64,000 bases of DNA, taken from Streptomyces sp. NBC_01224 (GTDB lineage Bacteria; Actinomycetota; Actinomycetes; Streptomycetales; Streptomycetaceae). Below are positions 8,231-16,135 of this stretch, piece by piece. The stretch lies in assembly GCF_036002945.1 (NCBI RefSeq), contig NZ_CP108529.1, positions 4,583,001-4,647,000 on the forward strand, written 5' to 3'. Numbering within the stretch: the first letter of the stretch is position 1; every line of letters begins with the position of its first letter. Made by a program: the position numbers and the translations under genes. Below the pieces are notes generated by a model, which worked only from the letters and a program-made list of their open reading frames with translations, did no database searches and was not told the DNA's origin.

Positions 8231-9568
8231 ATGATCCAGGCCCCGGCACCTCTGCCGCCCAGTCGTCGACGGCACGACCGCGAGATCATCTCGCTGGCCG
8301 TCCCTGCCTTCGGCGCGCTCGTCGCCGAGCCGCTCTTCGTGATGGTCGACAGTGCCATCGTCGGCCATCTCGGCACACCGCAACTGGCCGGCCTGGCCGT
8401 CGCCGCAGCCCTGTTGACCACCGCCGTCAGCATCTTCGTCTTTCTCGCGTACGCCACCACCGCGGCAGTGGCAAGGCGGGTCGGAGCGGGCGATCTGGCC
8501 TCCGCGATCCGGCAGGGCATGGACGGCATCTGGCTGGCCCTACTGCTCGGCATCTTCGTCATCGCCCTCACGCTCCCCACAGCGCCCTGGCTCGTGGACG
8601 TCTTCGGCGCCTCCGACACCGCAGCCCCCTACGCCACCACATATCTGAGGATCTCCAGCCTCGGCATCCCGGCCATGCTCGTGGTGATGGCCGCGACCGG
8701 CGTACTCCGTGGCCTGCAGGACACCCGAACCCCGCTCTATGTCGCCATCGGAGGCTTCGCGGCCAACGGAGCCCTCAATGCAGGACTCGTCTACGGCGCC
8801 GGGCTCGGCATCGCCGGATCGGCCTGGGGCACTGTAATCGCACAGATCGCCATGGCCGCCGCATATCTCATCGTGGTGGTACGGGGAGCACGTCGGCACG
8901 GCGCCTCGCTGCGGCCCGACGCCGAAGGCATCAAGGCCAGCGCCCAGGCAGGCGTTCCGCTGCTGGTTCGTACGCTGTCGCTCCGTGCCGTGCTGATGAT
9001 CGCCACAGCCGTCGCCGCCCGCCTCGGCGACACCGAGATCGCCGCGCACCAGATCATCCTCTCCCTCTGGACCCTGATGGCCTTCGCCCTCGACGCCATC
9101 GCCATTGCAGGGCAGGCCATCATCGGCCGCCACCTGGGAGCCGATGACGCCAAGGGCGCACGCGAGGCATGCCGCCGCATGGTGCAGTGGGGCATCGCTT
9201 CCGGGGTGGTGTTCGGGGCACTGATCGTCCTTGCCCGGCCGTTGTTCGTACCCCTGTTCACCGACGACCAGTCCGTTCAGGACACGCTGTTCCCGGCGCT
9301 GCTGGTGGTGGCGCTGTCCCAGCCGATCGCCGGCGTGGTCTTCATCCTGGACGGAGTGCTGATGGGCGCCGGAGACGGGCGGTATTTGGCCTGGGCCATG
9401 CTCGTCACTCTGGCCCTCTTCGCCCCGGTCGCCCTGCTGGTGCCGACGTTCGGCGGCGGCCTGACCGCGCTGTGGTGGGCTATGGCCCTGATGATGGCCG
9501 TCCGCATAGTGACGCTCTGGCTGCGCACCCGATCGGGCAAGTGGATCGTCACCGGAGCCACCCGCTGA
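8231..9568 (+). CDS. MATE-family (DinF-like) efflux transporter
   Basis: A 445-residue integral membrane protein with about 12 hydrophobic segments and the repeated MATE halves (for example LFVMVDSAIVGHLG near the start and AIAGQAIIGRHLG in the second half). MATE proteins export drugs or metabolites in exchange for Na+ or H+. I preferred ATG 8231 to the TTG at 8222 because the promoter-like hexamers put the transcript start at the ATG. It is convergent with the rplI operon; a strong hairpin follows its stop, after a parS site. Confidence 0.9.
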   Translation: MIQAPAPLPPSRRRHDREIISLAVPAFGALVAEPLFVMVDSAIVGHLGTPQLAGLAVAAALLTTAVSIFVFLAYATTAAVARRVGAGDLASAIRQGMDGIWLALLLGIFVIALTLPTAPWLVDVFGASDTAAPYATTYLRISSLGIPAMLVVMAATGVLRGLQDTRTPLYVAIGGFAANGALNAGLVYGAGLGIAGSAWGTVIAQIAMAAAYLIVVVRGARRHGASLRPDAEGIKASAQAGVPLLVRTLSLRAVLMIATAVAARLGDTEIAAHQIILSLWTLMAFALDAIAIAGQAIIGRHLGADDAKGAREACRRMVQWGIASGVVFGALIVLARPLFVPLFTDDQSVQDTLFPALLVVALSQPIAGVVFILDGVLMGAGDGRYLAWAMLVTLALFAPVALLVPTFGGGLTALWWAMALMMAVRIVTLWLRTRSGKWIVTGATR

Positions 9569-9586
9569 GCCACCGGCCGACGCCCC

Positions 9587-9600
9587 GTTTCACGTGAAAC
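9587..9600. promoter_or_regulatory. parS site (ParB binding), perfect
   Basis: GTTTCACGTGAAAC is the 14-bp palindrome recognised by Streptomyces ParB. It lies between the convergent MATE and rplI genes, just before their shared terminator and about 35 kb from oriC. Confidence 0.92.
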
Positions 9601-9604
9601 AGCA

Positions 9605-9634
9605 AAGGGCCGTACCTCGTGGGGTACGGCCCTT
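9605..9634. terminator. Bidirectional terminator between MATE gene and rplI operon
   Basis: A 12-bp perfect stem, AAGGGCCGTACC (9605-9616) with GGTACGGCCCTT (9623-9634), closes a 6-base loop. It lies between convergent genes, so it can serve both strands. Confidence 0.85.
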
Positions 9635-9658
9635 CACCTGCTCTGGTGAGCTGTGCCC

Positions 9659-10105
9659 TTAGGCAGCAACGACCTCGATGCCGAGCTTCGCAGCGACCTC
9701 GGGGTGCAGACGCACGGACACCTGGTGTCCGCCGAGCGTCTTGATCGGCGAGCCGAGCTCGACGCGACGCTTGTCGACGTCGGGGCCACCGGCAGCCTTG
9801 ATCGCCGAGGCGATGTCGGCCGGGGTCACGGAGCCGAAGAGACGGCCGGCGTCGCCGGAGCGAACGGCCAGACGGACCTTCACGGCCTCGAGCTTGGTCT
9901 TGATCTCGTTGGCCTGCTCGATCGTGGCGATCTCGTGGATCTTGCGGGCGCGGCGGATCTGCGCCACGTCCTTCTCGCCACCCTTGGTCCAGCGGATGGC
10001 AAAGCCACGCGGAACCAGGTAGTTACGGGCGTACCCGTCCTTGACGTCGACGACGTCGCCCGCAGCACCGAGGCCGGAGACCTCGTGGGTGAGGATGATC
10101 TTCAT
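9659..10105 (-). CDS. rplI: 50S ribosomal protein L9
   Basis: 148 residues, the normal length. The N-terminal rRNA-binding domain MKIILTHEVSGLGAAGDVVDVKDGYARNYLVP is diagnostic, followed by the long connecting helix and the C-terminal domain. It is the last gene of the rpsF-ssb-rpsR-rplI operon, 18 bp after rpsR, and is followed by the terminator at 9605-9634. Confidence 0.97.
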   Translation of the reverse strand: MKIILTHEVSGLGAAGDVVDVKDGYARNYLVPRGFAIRWTKGGEKDVAQIRRARKIHEIATIEQANEIKTKLEAVKVRLAVRSGDAGRLFGSVTPADIASAIKAAGGPDVDKRRVELGSPIKTLGGHQVSVRLHPEVAAKLGIEVVAA

Positions 10106-10123
10106 GATTCGGTCACCCTTCCC

Positions 10124-10360
10124 TTATCGCGCGGTGGACGTGTAGGGCAGCAGCGCCATCTCACGGCTGTTCTTGACTGCCGTGGCGACGTCACGCTGGT
10201 GCTGCGTGCAGTTGCCGGTCACGCGGCGGGCACGGATCTTGCCGCGGTCGGAAATGAACTTCCGCAGCATGTTCGTGTCCTTGTAGTCCACGTACTGGGT
10301 CTTGTCCTTGCAGAACGCGCAGACCTTCTTCTTAGGCTTGCGCACAGGCGGCTTCGCCAT
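10124..10360 (-). CDS. rpsR: 30S ribosomal protein S18 (zinc-ribbon, C+ type)
   Basis: 78 residues. S18 pairs with S6 on the platform of the small subunit. The N terminus carries VCAFCK, a C-x2-C pair, and NCTQHQR follows later, so this looks like the zinc-binding paralogue. Streptomyces species often also encode a cysteine-free S18 used in zinc starvation, which is not in this window. It is third in the rpsF-ssb-rpsR-rplI operon, 43 bp after ssb. Confidence 0.97.
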   Translation of the reverse strand: MAKPPVRKPKKKVCAFCKDKTQYVDYKDTNMLRKFISDRGKIRARRVTGNCTQHQRDVATAVKNSREMALLPYTSTAR

Positions 10361-10403
10361 GGTGTTTCTCCTGTGTGATCAAGAAGTGGGAGTACGAGCT
10401 GCC

Positions 10404-11018
10404 CTAGAAGGGCGGCTCGTCCGAGTAGCCGCCGCCGGAGCCACCGGAGCCGCCGGAGCTTCCGCCCCAACCGCCTCCGCCGCCCTGCTGGCCCCCGCCC
10501 TGCTGGCCGCCGGCAGGCGCACTTGTGGCCCACGGGTCGTCGGCGGGAGCGCCGCCGCCACCCTGCTGGCCACCGCCACCGGGACCGCCGCCCCAGTTGC
10601 CGCCGCCCTGCTGGCCACCGCCGTATCCACCCTGGCCGCCCTGACCACCGCGACCGGTGGTCTTGGTGACCTTGGCCGTGGCGTTCTTGAGGCTGGGGCC
10701 GACTTCCTCGACGTCCAGCTCGTAGACCGTGCGCTTGACGCCCTCGCGGTCTTCGTACGACCGCTGCTTCAGCCGGCCCTGCACGACTACGCGCATGCCT
10801 CGCTGAAGCGACTCGGCGACGTTCTCCGCCGCCTGCCGCCAGACCGAGCAGGTGAGGAACAGGCCTTCGCCGTCCTTCCACTCATTGGTCTGCCGGTCGA
10901 AGATGCGGGGAGTGGACGCGACACGGAACTTCGCGACCGCCGCACCGGACGGGGTGAAGCGCAGCTCGGGGTCGTCGACGAGATTGCCGACGACCGTGAT
11001 GACGGTCTCGCCTGCCAT
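10404..11018 (-). CDS. ssb: Single-stranded DNA-binding protein (SsbA type)
   Basis: A 204-residue SSB. The OB-fold occupies about residues 1-115 (MAGETVITVVGNLVDDPELRF ... VEEVGPSLKNATAKV). A long Gly/Gln-rich linker of GGQQGGG-type repeats follows, and the acidic tip DEPPF that recruits partner proteins is present. It binds ssDNA at forks and in repair. Its place between rpsF and rpsR is the standard bacterial operon, so it is co-expressed with ribosomal proteins. Confidence 0.97.
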   Translation of the reverse strand: MAGETVITVVGNLVDDPELRFTPSGAAVAKFRVASTPRIFDRQTNEWKDGEGLFLTCSVWRQAAENVAESLQRGMRVVVQGRLKQRSYEDREGVKRTVYELDVEEVGPSLKNATAKVTKTTGRGGQGGQGGYGGGQQGGGNWGGGPGGGGQQGGGGAPADDPWATSAPAGGQQGGGQQGGGGGWGGSSGGSGGSGGGYSDEPPF

Positions 11019-11092
11019 GGGTGAACCTCTCGGCGGGGATTGCTTCTGGCTGCTTGCTGCTACTCGAACCCGATGACCGCTGAGCTAGATGC

Positions 11093-11383
11093 TCAGTGGA
11101 TCTCGGGACGGAGGACCTTGGTCCGGAGGACCGACTCGTTCAGGTTCATCTGGCGGTCGAGCTCCTTGACGACCGCAGGCTCGGCCTGCAGGTCGATGAC
11201 CGAGTAGATGCCCTCGGGCTTCTTCTTGATCTCGTAAGCGAGACGACGACGGCCCCAGGTGTCGACCTTCTCAACCTTTCCGCTGCCCTCACGGACGACG
11301 GAGAGGAAGTTCTCGATCAGCGGGGAGACAGCGCGCTCCTCGAGATCGGGGTCGAGGATGACCATCACCTCGTAGTGACGCAT
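11093..11383 (-). CDS. rpsF: 30S ribosomal protein S6
   Basis: 96 residues, beginning MRHYEVMVILDPDLEERAV and ending LNESVLRTKVLRPEIH; both ends are typical S6. ATG 11383 is fixed by the strong site AAAGGAGGTGGG just upstream. It is the first gene of the rpsF-ssb-rpsR-rplI operon. S6 with S18 can act as a translational regulator of such operons through a leader RNA; a hairpin lies in this leader. Confidence 0.97.
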   Translation of the reverse strand: MRHYEVMVILDPDLEERAVSPLIENFLSVVREGSGKVEKVDTWGRRRLAYEIKKKPEGIYSVIDLQAEPAVVKELDRQMNLNESVLRTKVLRPEIH

Positions 11384-11411
11384 GTGGAACCCACCTCCTT
11401 TGGACTCAGCG

Positions 11412-11430
11412 GCCACGGTCGTTCCGTGGC
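11412..11430 (-). promoter_or_regulatory. Hairpin in rpsF leader; candidate S6:S18-binding element
   Basis: GCCACGG (11412-11418) pairs with CCGTGGC (11424-11430) around a 5-base loop, 29-47 bases upstream of the rpsF start codon. Many bacteria autoregulate this operon through an S6:S18-binding leader RNA with a conserved CCG. Position and CCG content fit, but I cannot confirm the full consensus fold. Confidence 0.35.
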
Positions 11431-11662
11431 AGGAGGGTCGTGATGCGTAAAGCAACAGTGTCTCCGAGTAAAACAGCCGCCACTGACAGCACCCTCTGTC
11501 GAGAGGGGCCGACGTGCTGGCCTGGGCAGACACCGGTGCAGACGTTACAGACTACCTGCACACCGGCTTCCGGTTGAAATCCGGTGCTCAGGAGACGCAA
11601 TCTGTACACATCGGGTGTGAGCGGCGCCACGATGCGCCGCCTTTTCGGCCAGGAGGTACTCC

Positions 11663-11977
11663 ATGGCACAGGCAACTCGGTCCCGTCCTCCCGTCTCCCT
11701 TCTCGCCACGGACGGCAAGACCCATCCGCTCCAGGAAGCCCTGGTGGTGGTGACCCTGGTCCTCGGTGCGCTCGCCTTCGTGACGGCGATGTTCCACAGC
11801 CTGCATCTGATCAGTTCGTGGGCCGGACTCATCGGGATCCTCACAGCTGCGTACGGGCAGTACGTCTCGGTGACCACGCGCGAGAGGTTCCCGCTGATCA
11901 TCGGCCTGGGTGCATCCGCCATCGGGTTCTTCCTCGGCATGGCCCACGGCGGCCTCTTCGGCGGCTTGGTGGGCTGA
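11663..11977 (+). CDS. Small three-segment membrane protein, conserved next to rpsF in Streptomyces
   Basis: 104 residues. After about 22 polar residues there are three hydrophobic segments, near 25-45, 50-66 and 77-103 (the last ends LGMAHGGLFGGLVG). The start ATG 11663 follows an AGGAGG-type site at about 11651. No family function is recognised. It is divergent from rpsF and 239 bp upstream of the FemX-like gene on the same strand. That gap holds only GC-rich sequence with weak hairpins. Confidence 0.8.
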   Translation: MAQATRSRPPVSLLATDGKTHPLQEALVVVTLVLGALAFVTAMFHSLHLISSWAGLIGILTAAYGQYVSVTTRERFPLIIGLGASAIGFFLGMAHGGLFGGLVG

Positions 11978-12216
11978 TTCGAGACAGACGCAACCAGGCA
12001 CAACCGGACACCGCCGGACGCACGGGCCCGGCGCGAGGACCCCGTTCAGGGGCTTGGCGCCGCTCCCCGTGCAAGGACGGGGCCATCCCGGTCCCGGCGG
12101 GACGGACCGACAAGGTCCCATAGGGCCAGACGGGGCGCTCCCCGGTCGCAGTAGGCTTCGGCGCGAGAGCCGGAGCCCCTGACCGATGGGGACACACCTG
12201 CCGAGGAGCGCCCCGC

Positions 12217-13335
12217 ATGAGCCTGACCCTGAGGACCATCAGCCGAGAGCAGCATCTGGCGTACATCCAGAATCTGCCCGCGGCGAGTCACTGCCAGGTC
12301 CCGGCGTGGGCTGATGTGAAGACCGAATGGCGCTCTGAGAATCTGGGATGGTTCGACAAGAGCGGCGAGTTGGTCGGTGTCGGCCTGGTGCTGTACCGCC
12401 AGCTGCCCAAGATCAAGCGGTACCTCGCGTACCTCCCCGAGGGCCCGGTCATCAACTGGCACGCCCCCAACCTGGACGACTGGCTGCAGCCGATGCTGGC
12501 GCATCTCAAGCAGCAGGGCGCCTTCTCCGTGAAGATGGGCCCGCCGGTCGTCATCCGCCGCTGGGACGCGGCCGCCATCAAGTCCGGTATCCAGGACCCC
12601 GATGTGAAGCGCCTGCGTGATGTCGAGGCCACCCACATCGAGCCGCGCGCCTTCGAAGTCTCGGACCGGCTGCGGAAGATGGGCTGGCAGCAGGGCGAGG
12701 ACGGCGGCGCCGGATTCGGTGACGTACAGCCGCGCTATGTCTTCCAGGTCCCGCTGGCCAACCGATCGCTCGAAGACGTCCTCAAGGGCTTCAACCAGCT
12801 GTGGCGACGCAACATCAAGAAGGCCGAGAAGGCCGGCGTCGAGGTCGTCCAGGGCAGTTACGAGGACCTCGCCGAATGGCAGCGGCTGTACGAGATCACC
12901 GCGGTCCGCGACCGCTTCCGGCCACGCCCGCTCTCTTACTTCCAGCGCATGTGGACGGTGCTCAATTCCGAGGACCCCAACCGCATGCGGCTCTATTTCG
13001 CCCGGCACAACGGCGTCAACCTGTCCGCGGCGACGATGCTCGTCGTCGGTGGCCACGTCTGGTACTCGTACGGCGCGTCAGACAACATCGGACGCGAGGT
13101 CCGGCCCTCGAACGCGATGCAGTGGCGCATGCTGCGCGACTCGTACGCGATGGGCGCGACCGTCTACGACCTGCGCGGTATCAGCGACTCGCTCGACGAG
13201 ACGGACCACCTCTTCGGTCTGATCCAGTTCAAGGTCGGTACCGGCGGCGAAGCCGTCGAGTACATCGGCGAGTGGGACTTCCCGCTCAACAAGCTGCTGC
13301 ACAAGGCGCTCGACATCTACATGTCGCGCCGCTGA
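12217..13335 (+). CDS. FemX/FemAB-family aminoacyltransferase (lipid II interpeptide bridge)
   Basis: A 372-residue GNAT-fold protein of the FemABX family, with the opening SHCQVPAWADVKTEWRSE, the coiled helical arm region (FNQLWRRNIKKAEKAGVEV, about 192-212) and the C-terminal YDLRGISDSLDETDHLFGLIQFKVG block. These enzymes use aminoacyl-tRNA to add the bridge residue to lipid II; in Streptomyces the bridge is one glycine on LL-diaminopimelate, so a FemX-like first-glycine role is likely. It acts at the inner membrane surface. The alanine-racemase-like gene follows after 105 bp. Confidence 0.88.
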   Translation: MSLTLRTISREQHLAYIQNLPAASHCQVPAWADVKTEWRSENLGWFDKSGELVGVGLVLYRQLPKIKRYLAYLPEGPVINWHAPNLDDWLQPMLAHLKQQGAFSVKMGPPVVIRRWDAAAIKSGIQDPDVKRLRDVEATHIEPRAFEVSDRLRKMGWQQGEDGGAGFGDVQPRYVFQVPLANRSLEDVLKGFNQLWRRNIKKAEKAGVEVVQGSYEDLAEWQRLYEITAVRDRFRPRPLSYFQRMWTVLNSEDPNRMRLYFARHNGVNLSAATMLVVGGHVWYSYGASDNIGREVRPSNAMQWRMLRDSYAMGATVYDLRGISDSLDETDHLFGLIQFKVGTGGEAVEYIGEWDFPLNKLLHKALDIYMSRR

Positions 13336-13440
13336 TACGCGTCGTCCCGCTGACGAAACCGGCTTCATTCGTTTCAATGGGGACTTCGACTCCGCACACC
13401 TCCCACACACCGCAGCCACCAGAAGGGTTCCGGACCGGCC

Positions 13441-14472
13441 ATGGCGCTCTCCCTCTACGTCGACACCGCGCGCTGGCGGGCGCACCAGAAATCCGTCCTC
13501 GACCAGTTCCCCGGCCTCGTCCCGGTCTGCAAGGGCAACGGATACGGCTTCGGTCACGAGCGGCTAGCCGACGAGGCCATCCGCTTCGGTTCCGACACGC
13601 TCGCCGTCGGCACCACCTATGAGGCGGCCCGCATAAAGGACTGGTTCAGCGGCGATCTGCTGGTCCTCACCCCGTTCCGCCGGGGCGAGGAGCCGGTGCC
13701 GCTGCCCGACCGTGTCATCCGGTCCGTCTCCTCCGTGGACGGCGTGCACGCCCTGGTGGGCGCGCGGGTCGTCATCGAGTGCATGAGCTCGATGAAACGC
13801 CACGGTGTCAAGGAGGAGGAGCTCGGGCAGCTGCACGCCGCCATCGAGGACGTACGCCTCGAAGGCTTCGCCCTGCACCTGCCGCTGGACCGCACGGACG
13901 GCTCGGACGCGGTCGAGGAAGTCATCGGCTGGATGGACCGGCTGCGCGCGGCCCGGCTGCCGCTGCACACCATGTTCGTCAGCCATCTGCGCGCCGAGGA
14001 GCTGGGCCGGCTCCAGCAGCAGTTCCCGCAGACCCGTTTCCGCGCCCGCATCGGCACCCGGCTGTGGCTCGGCGACCATGAGGCGACGGAGTACCGGGGT
14101 GCTGTTCTGGACGTCACGCGTGTCGTCAAGGGTGACCGTTTCGGCTACCGCCAGCAGAAGGCCGCCTCGGACGGCTGGCTGGTGGTCGTCGCCGGTGGTA
14201 CGTCGCACGGTGTGGGCCTGGAGGCCCCGAAGGCCCTGCACGGTGTGATGCCGCGCGCCAAGGGTGTCGCCCGCGCGGGCCTGGCCACCGTCAACCGCAA
14301 CCTGTCGCCGTTCGTCTGGGCCGGCAAGCAGCGCTGGTTCGCCGAACCGCCGCACATGCAGGTGTCGATCCTGTTCGTCCCCTCGGACGCGCAGGAGCCG
14401 AAGGTCGGCGACGAGCTGGTGGCCCATCTGCGCCACACGACCACCCAGTTCGACCGCCTCGTCGACCGGTAG
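13441..14472 (+). CDS. Alanine-racemase-like PLP protein lacking the canonical second catalytic motif
   Basis: 343 residues, shorter than typical Alr (about 370-390). The PLP lysine motif is clear: VCKGNGYGFG near residues 29-38, the counterpart of VVKANAYGHG. RIGTRLWLGD and the C-terminal block MQVSILFVPSD ... VGDELVAHL also align with Alr. In Alr the second catalytic base is the Tyr of GY(A/G)DG in the C-terminal domain; here the corresponding place reads VVAGGTSHGVGLEAP, without that Tyr. A true racemase reaction is therefore doubtful. The pairing with a FemX-like gene suggests a role with wall amino acids or precursors, which is an inference. Confidence 0.75.
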   Translation: MALSLYVDTARWRAHQKSVLDQFPGLVPVCKGNGYGFGHERLADEAIRFGSDTLAVGTTYEAARIKDWFSGDLLVLTPFRRGEEPVPLPDRVIRSVSSVDGVHALVGARVVIECMSSMKRHGVKEEELGQLHAAIEDVRLEGFALHLPLDRTDGSDAVEEVIGWMDRLRAARLPLHTMFVSHLRAEELGRLQQQFPQTRFRARIGTRLWLGDHEATEYRGAVLDVTRVVKGDRFGYRQQKAASDGWLVVVAGGTSHGVGLEAPKALHGVMPRAKGVARAGLATVNRNLSPFVWAGKQRWFAEPPHMQVSILFVPSDAQEPKVGDELVAHLRHTTTQFDRLVDR

Positions 14473-14486
14473 GAGGCGCCGAGACG

Positions 14487-14516
14487 CTCTTCAGGGGGCC
14501 TCGGCCCCCTGAAGAG
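14487..14516. terminator. Bidirectional terminator between convergent genes
   Basis: CTCTTCAGGGGG (14487-14498) and CCCCCTGAAGAG (14505-14516) form a 12-bp perfect stem with a 6-base loop. It lies between the racemase-like gene and the GT87 gene. Confidence 0.85.
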
Positions 14517-14523
14517 ACCCGTC

Positions 14524-16026
14524 TCAGTCGGCGGCCGGTCCGTGCCCCGCTCCCCATTCCACCCGCGGCCCTTCGACGGCGGGAACGGCATGCCGCGGCG
14601 GATGCGCCGCCCGCCTCAGCACGAATGCGTCCTCGGCTCCGTCGAGCACCCCGCCGGACGGATCGTCCGACCCGTCGCGCCGCACGACGTCCCGCTCCGG
14701 CATCAGAATGTCCCGTACGACAACGGCGCAGAGGTACAGCGTGCCCAGCAGATGCAGGATGATCGCCAGCTGATACCCCTCCGTGGGCAGCCCCTGGTGC
14801 TTGTCCCCGCTCGTCGTGTACGCGAGGTACATCCAGATACCAAGGAAGTACATGACCTCGCACGTCTGCCAGATCAGGAAGTCGCGCCAGCGCGGCCTGG
14901 CCAGGACGGCCAGGGGGATCAGCCACAGCACGTACTGCGGCGAATAGACCTTGTTGACGAGGATGAACGCTGCGACGACGAGAAAGGCGAGCTGCGCGAA
15001 GCGCGGCCTGCGCGGTGCCGTCAGCGCCAGCGCGGCGATGGCCGCGCACAGCAGGGCCATCAACAGCTCCGAGACGTGGTTGACGGTCGGGGTCTCGATG
15101 GTCATGCCGGCGCGCTGGGTGATGATCAGCCAGAAGGAGCCGAAGTCGATGCCCCGCTCCTTGCTGAAACCGTAGAACTTGCTCCATCCCTCGGGCGCGA
15201 AGATCATCACCGGCAGATTCACCACCAGCCAGGAGACCACCGCCCCGAGCGTCGCCAGGCCGAACTCCCGCCATTTGCCCGCCCGCCAGCACAGCACGAA
15301 GGCAGGCCCCAGCAGGAGCACGGGATAGAGCTTGGCGGCCGTGGCAAGCCCGATGAGGACACCGAACGCCAGCACCCGCCCCCGGGACCACATGAGCATC
15401 GCCGCAGCCGTCAGCGCGACCGCCAGCAGGTCCCAGTTGATCGTCGCGGTGAGCGCGAAGGCGGGCGCGAGAGCGACCAGTAGTCCGTCCCAGGGGCGGC
15501 GCCGGTGTGTACGGGCGACGCAGACGGCGATGATCACGGCGCAGATCATCAGCAGGCCGGCGTTGACCATCCAGTACATCTGCTCGCGGTGCTGAATGGA
15601 TCCGCCCGGTGTCAGCCAGGACGCGATCTGCATGAACAAGCCCGTCAGGACGGGGTACTCCAGGTACTGCATGTCGCCGGGCAGCCGGTCCAAGTACGGC
15701 ACGAGACCGTCGGAGAAGCCACGTCCGACATAGAGATGCGGAATGTCCGAGTAGCAGGCGTGCGTGTACTGCGAACCGGCACCCCTGAACCACGCCCAGT
15801 TGTAGCAGGGCAGCTTCTGCACCATGCCCAGCGCGAACATCCCGAGGGCCACCAGCGCGACGACGCCCACGGGCGTGAGTGCCGTGCTGCCGACCCGTGT
15901 CCAGCGTCCCGACCGGCCGCCGATCAGCTCGCTGCCTGCCTCGGCGATCTCGTCCTGGTGCGTGGGCCGTACGACGGGCCGTTCCTGGTGCACACTCGTG
16001 TCTTCTGCGCTTGGCATGCCGCTCAT
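14524..16026 (-). CDS. GT87-family (mannosyltransferase-like) polyprenol-sugar glycosyltransferase
   Basis: A 500-residue polytopic protein with about 10-12 hydrophobic segments. It has the GT-C features of the GT87/DUF2029 family: a long first extracytoplasmic loop with acidic and aromatic residues after the first membrane segment (YNWAWFRGAG ... GLVPYLDR), and the motifs TINWDLLAVAL, GLATAAKLYPVLLLGPA and VNKVYSPQYVLWLIPLAVL. Such enzymes move sugars from polyprenyl-phosphate donors outside the membrane in glycolipid or glycoprotein synthesis. The first 40 and last 70 residues are polar. It sits 109 bp after the PBP gene on the same strand but behind a strong hairpin. Confidence 0.85.
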   Translation of the reverse strand: MSGMPSAEDTSVHQERPVVRPTHQDEIAEAGSELIGGRSGRWTRVGSTALTPVGVVALVALGMFALGMVQKLPCYNWAWFRGAGSQYTHACYSDIPHLYVGRGFSDGLVPYLDRLPGDMQYLEYPVLTGLFMQIASWLTPGGSIQHREQMYWMVNAGLLMICAVIIAVCVARTHRRRPWDGLLVALAPAFALTATINWDLLAVALTAAAMLMWSRGRVLAFGVLIGLATAAKLYPVLLLGPAFVLCWRAGKWREFGLATLGAVVSWLVVNLPVMIFAPEGWSKFYGFSKERGIDFGSFWLIITQRAGMTIETPTVNHVSELLMALLCAAIAALALTAPRRPRFAQLAFLVVAAFILVNKVYSPQYVLWLIPLAVLARPRWRDFLIWQTCEVMYFLGIWMYLAYTTSGDKHQGLPTEGYQLAIILHLLGTLYLCAVVVRDILMPERDVVRRDGSDDPSGGVLDGAEDAFVLRRAAHPPRHAVPAVEGPRVEWGAGHGPAAD

Positions 16027-16054
16027 CCTGCCGTACGGGACTGTGGAAACGACG

Positions 16055-16086
16055 AGGGCCGCCGCACCATGTGGTGCGGCGGCCCT
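16055..16086 (-). terminator. Terminator after the PBP gene
   Basis: AGGGCCGCCGCACC (16055-16068) and GGTGCGGCGGCCCT (16073-16086) form a 14-bp perfect stem with a 4-base loop. It lies just beyond the PBP stop and before the GT87 start. Confidence 0.85.
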
Positions 16087-16135
16087 TGACCAGATCCGGT
16101 CGGCCGGATCGCCGGTCTATCCGGCCGGAGGGACG

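Noticed and set aside
11050..11092. tRNA-like bases (TCGAACCCGATGACC) between ssb and rpsF
   Set aside because: No acceptor or anticodon arms can be built around them.
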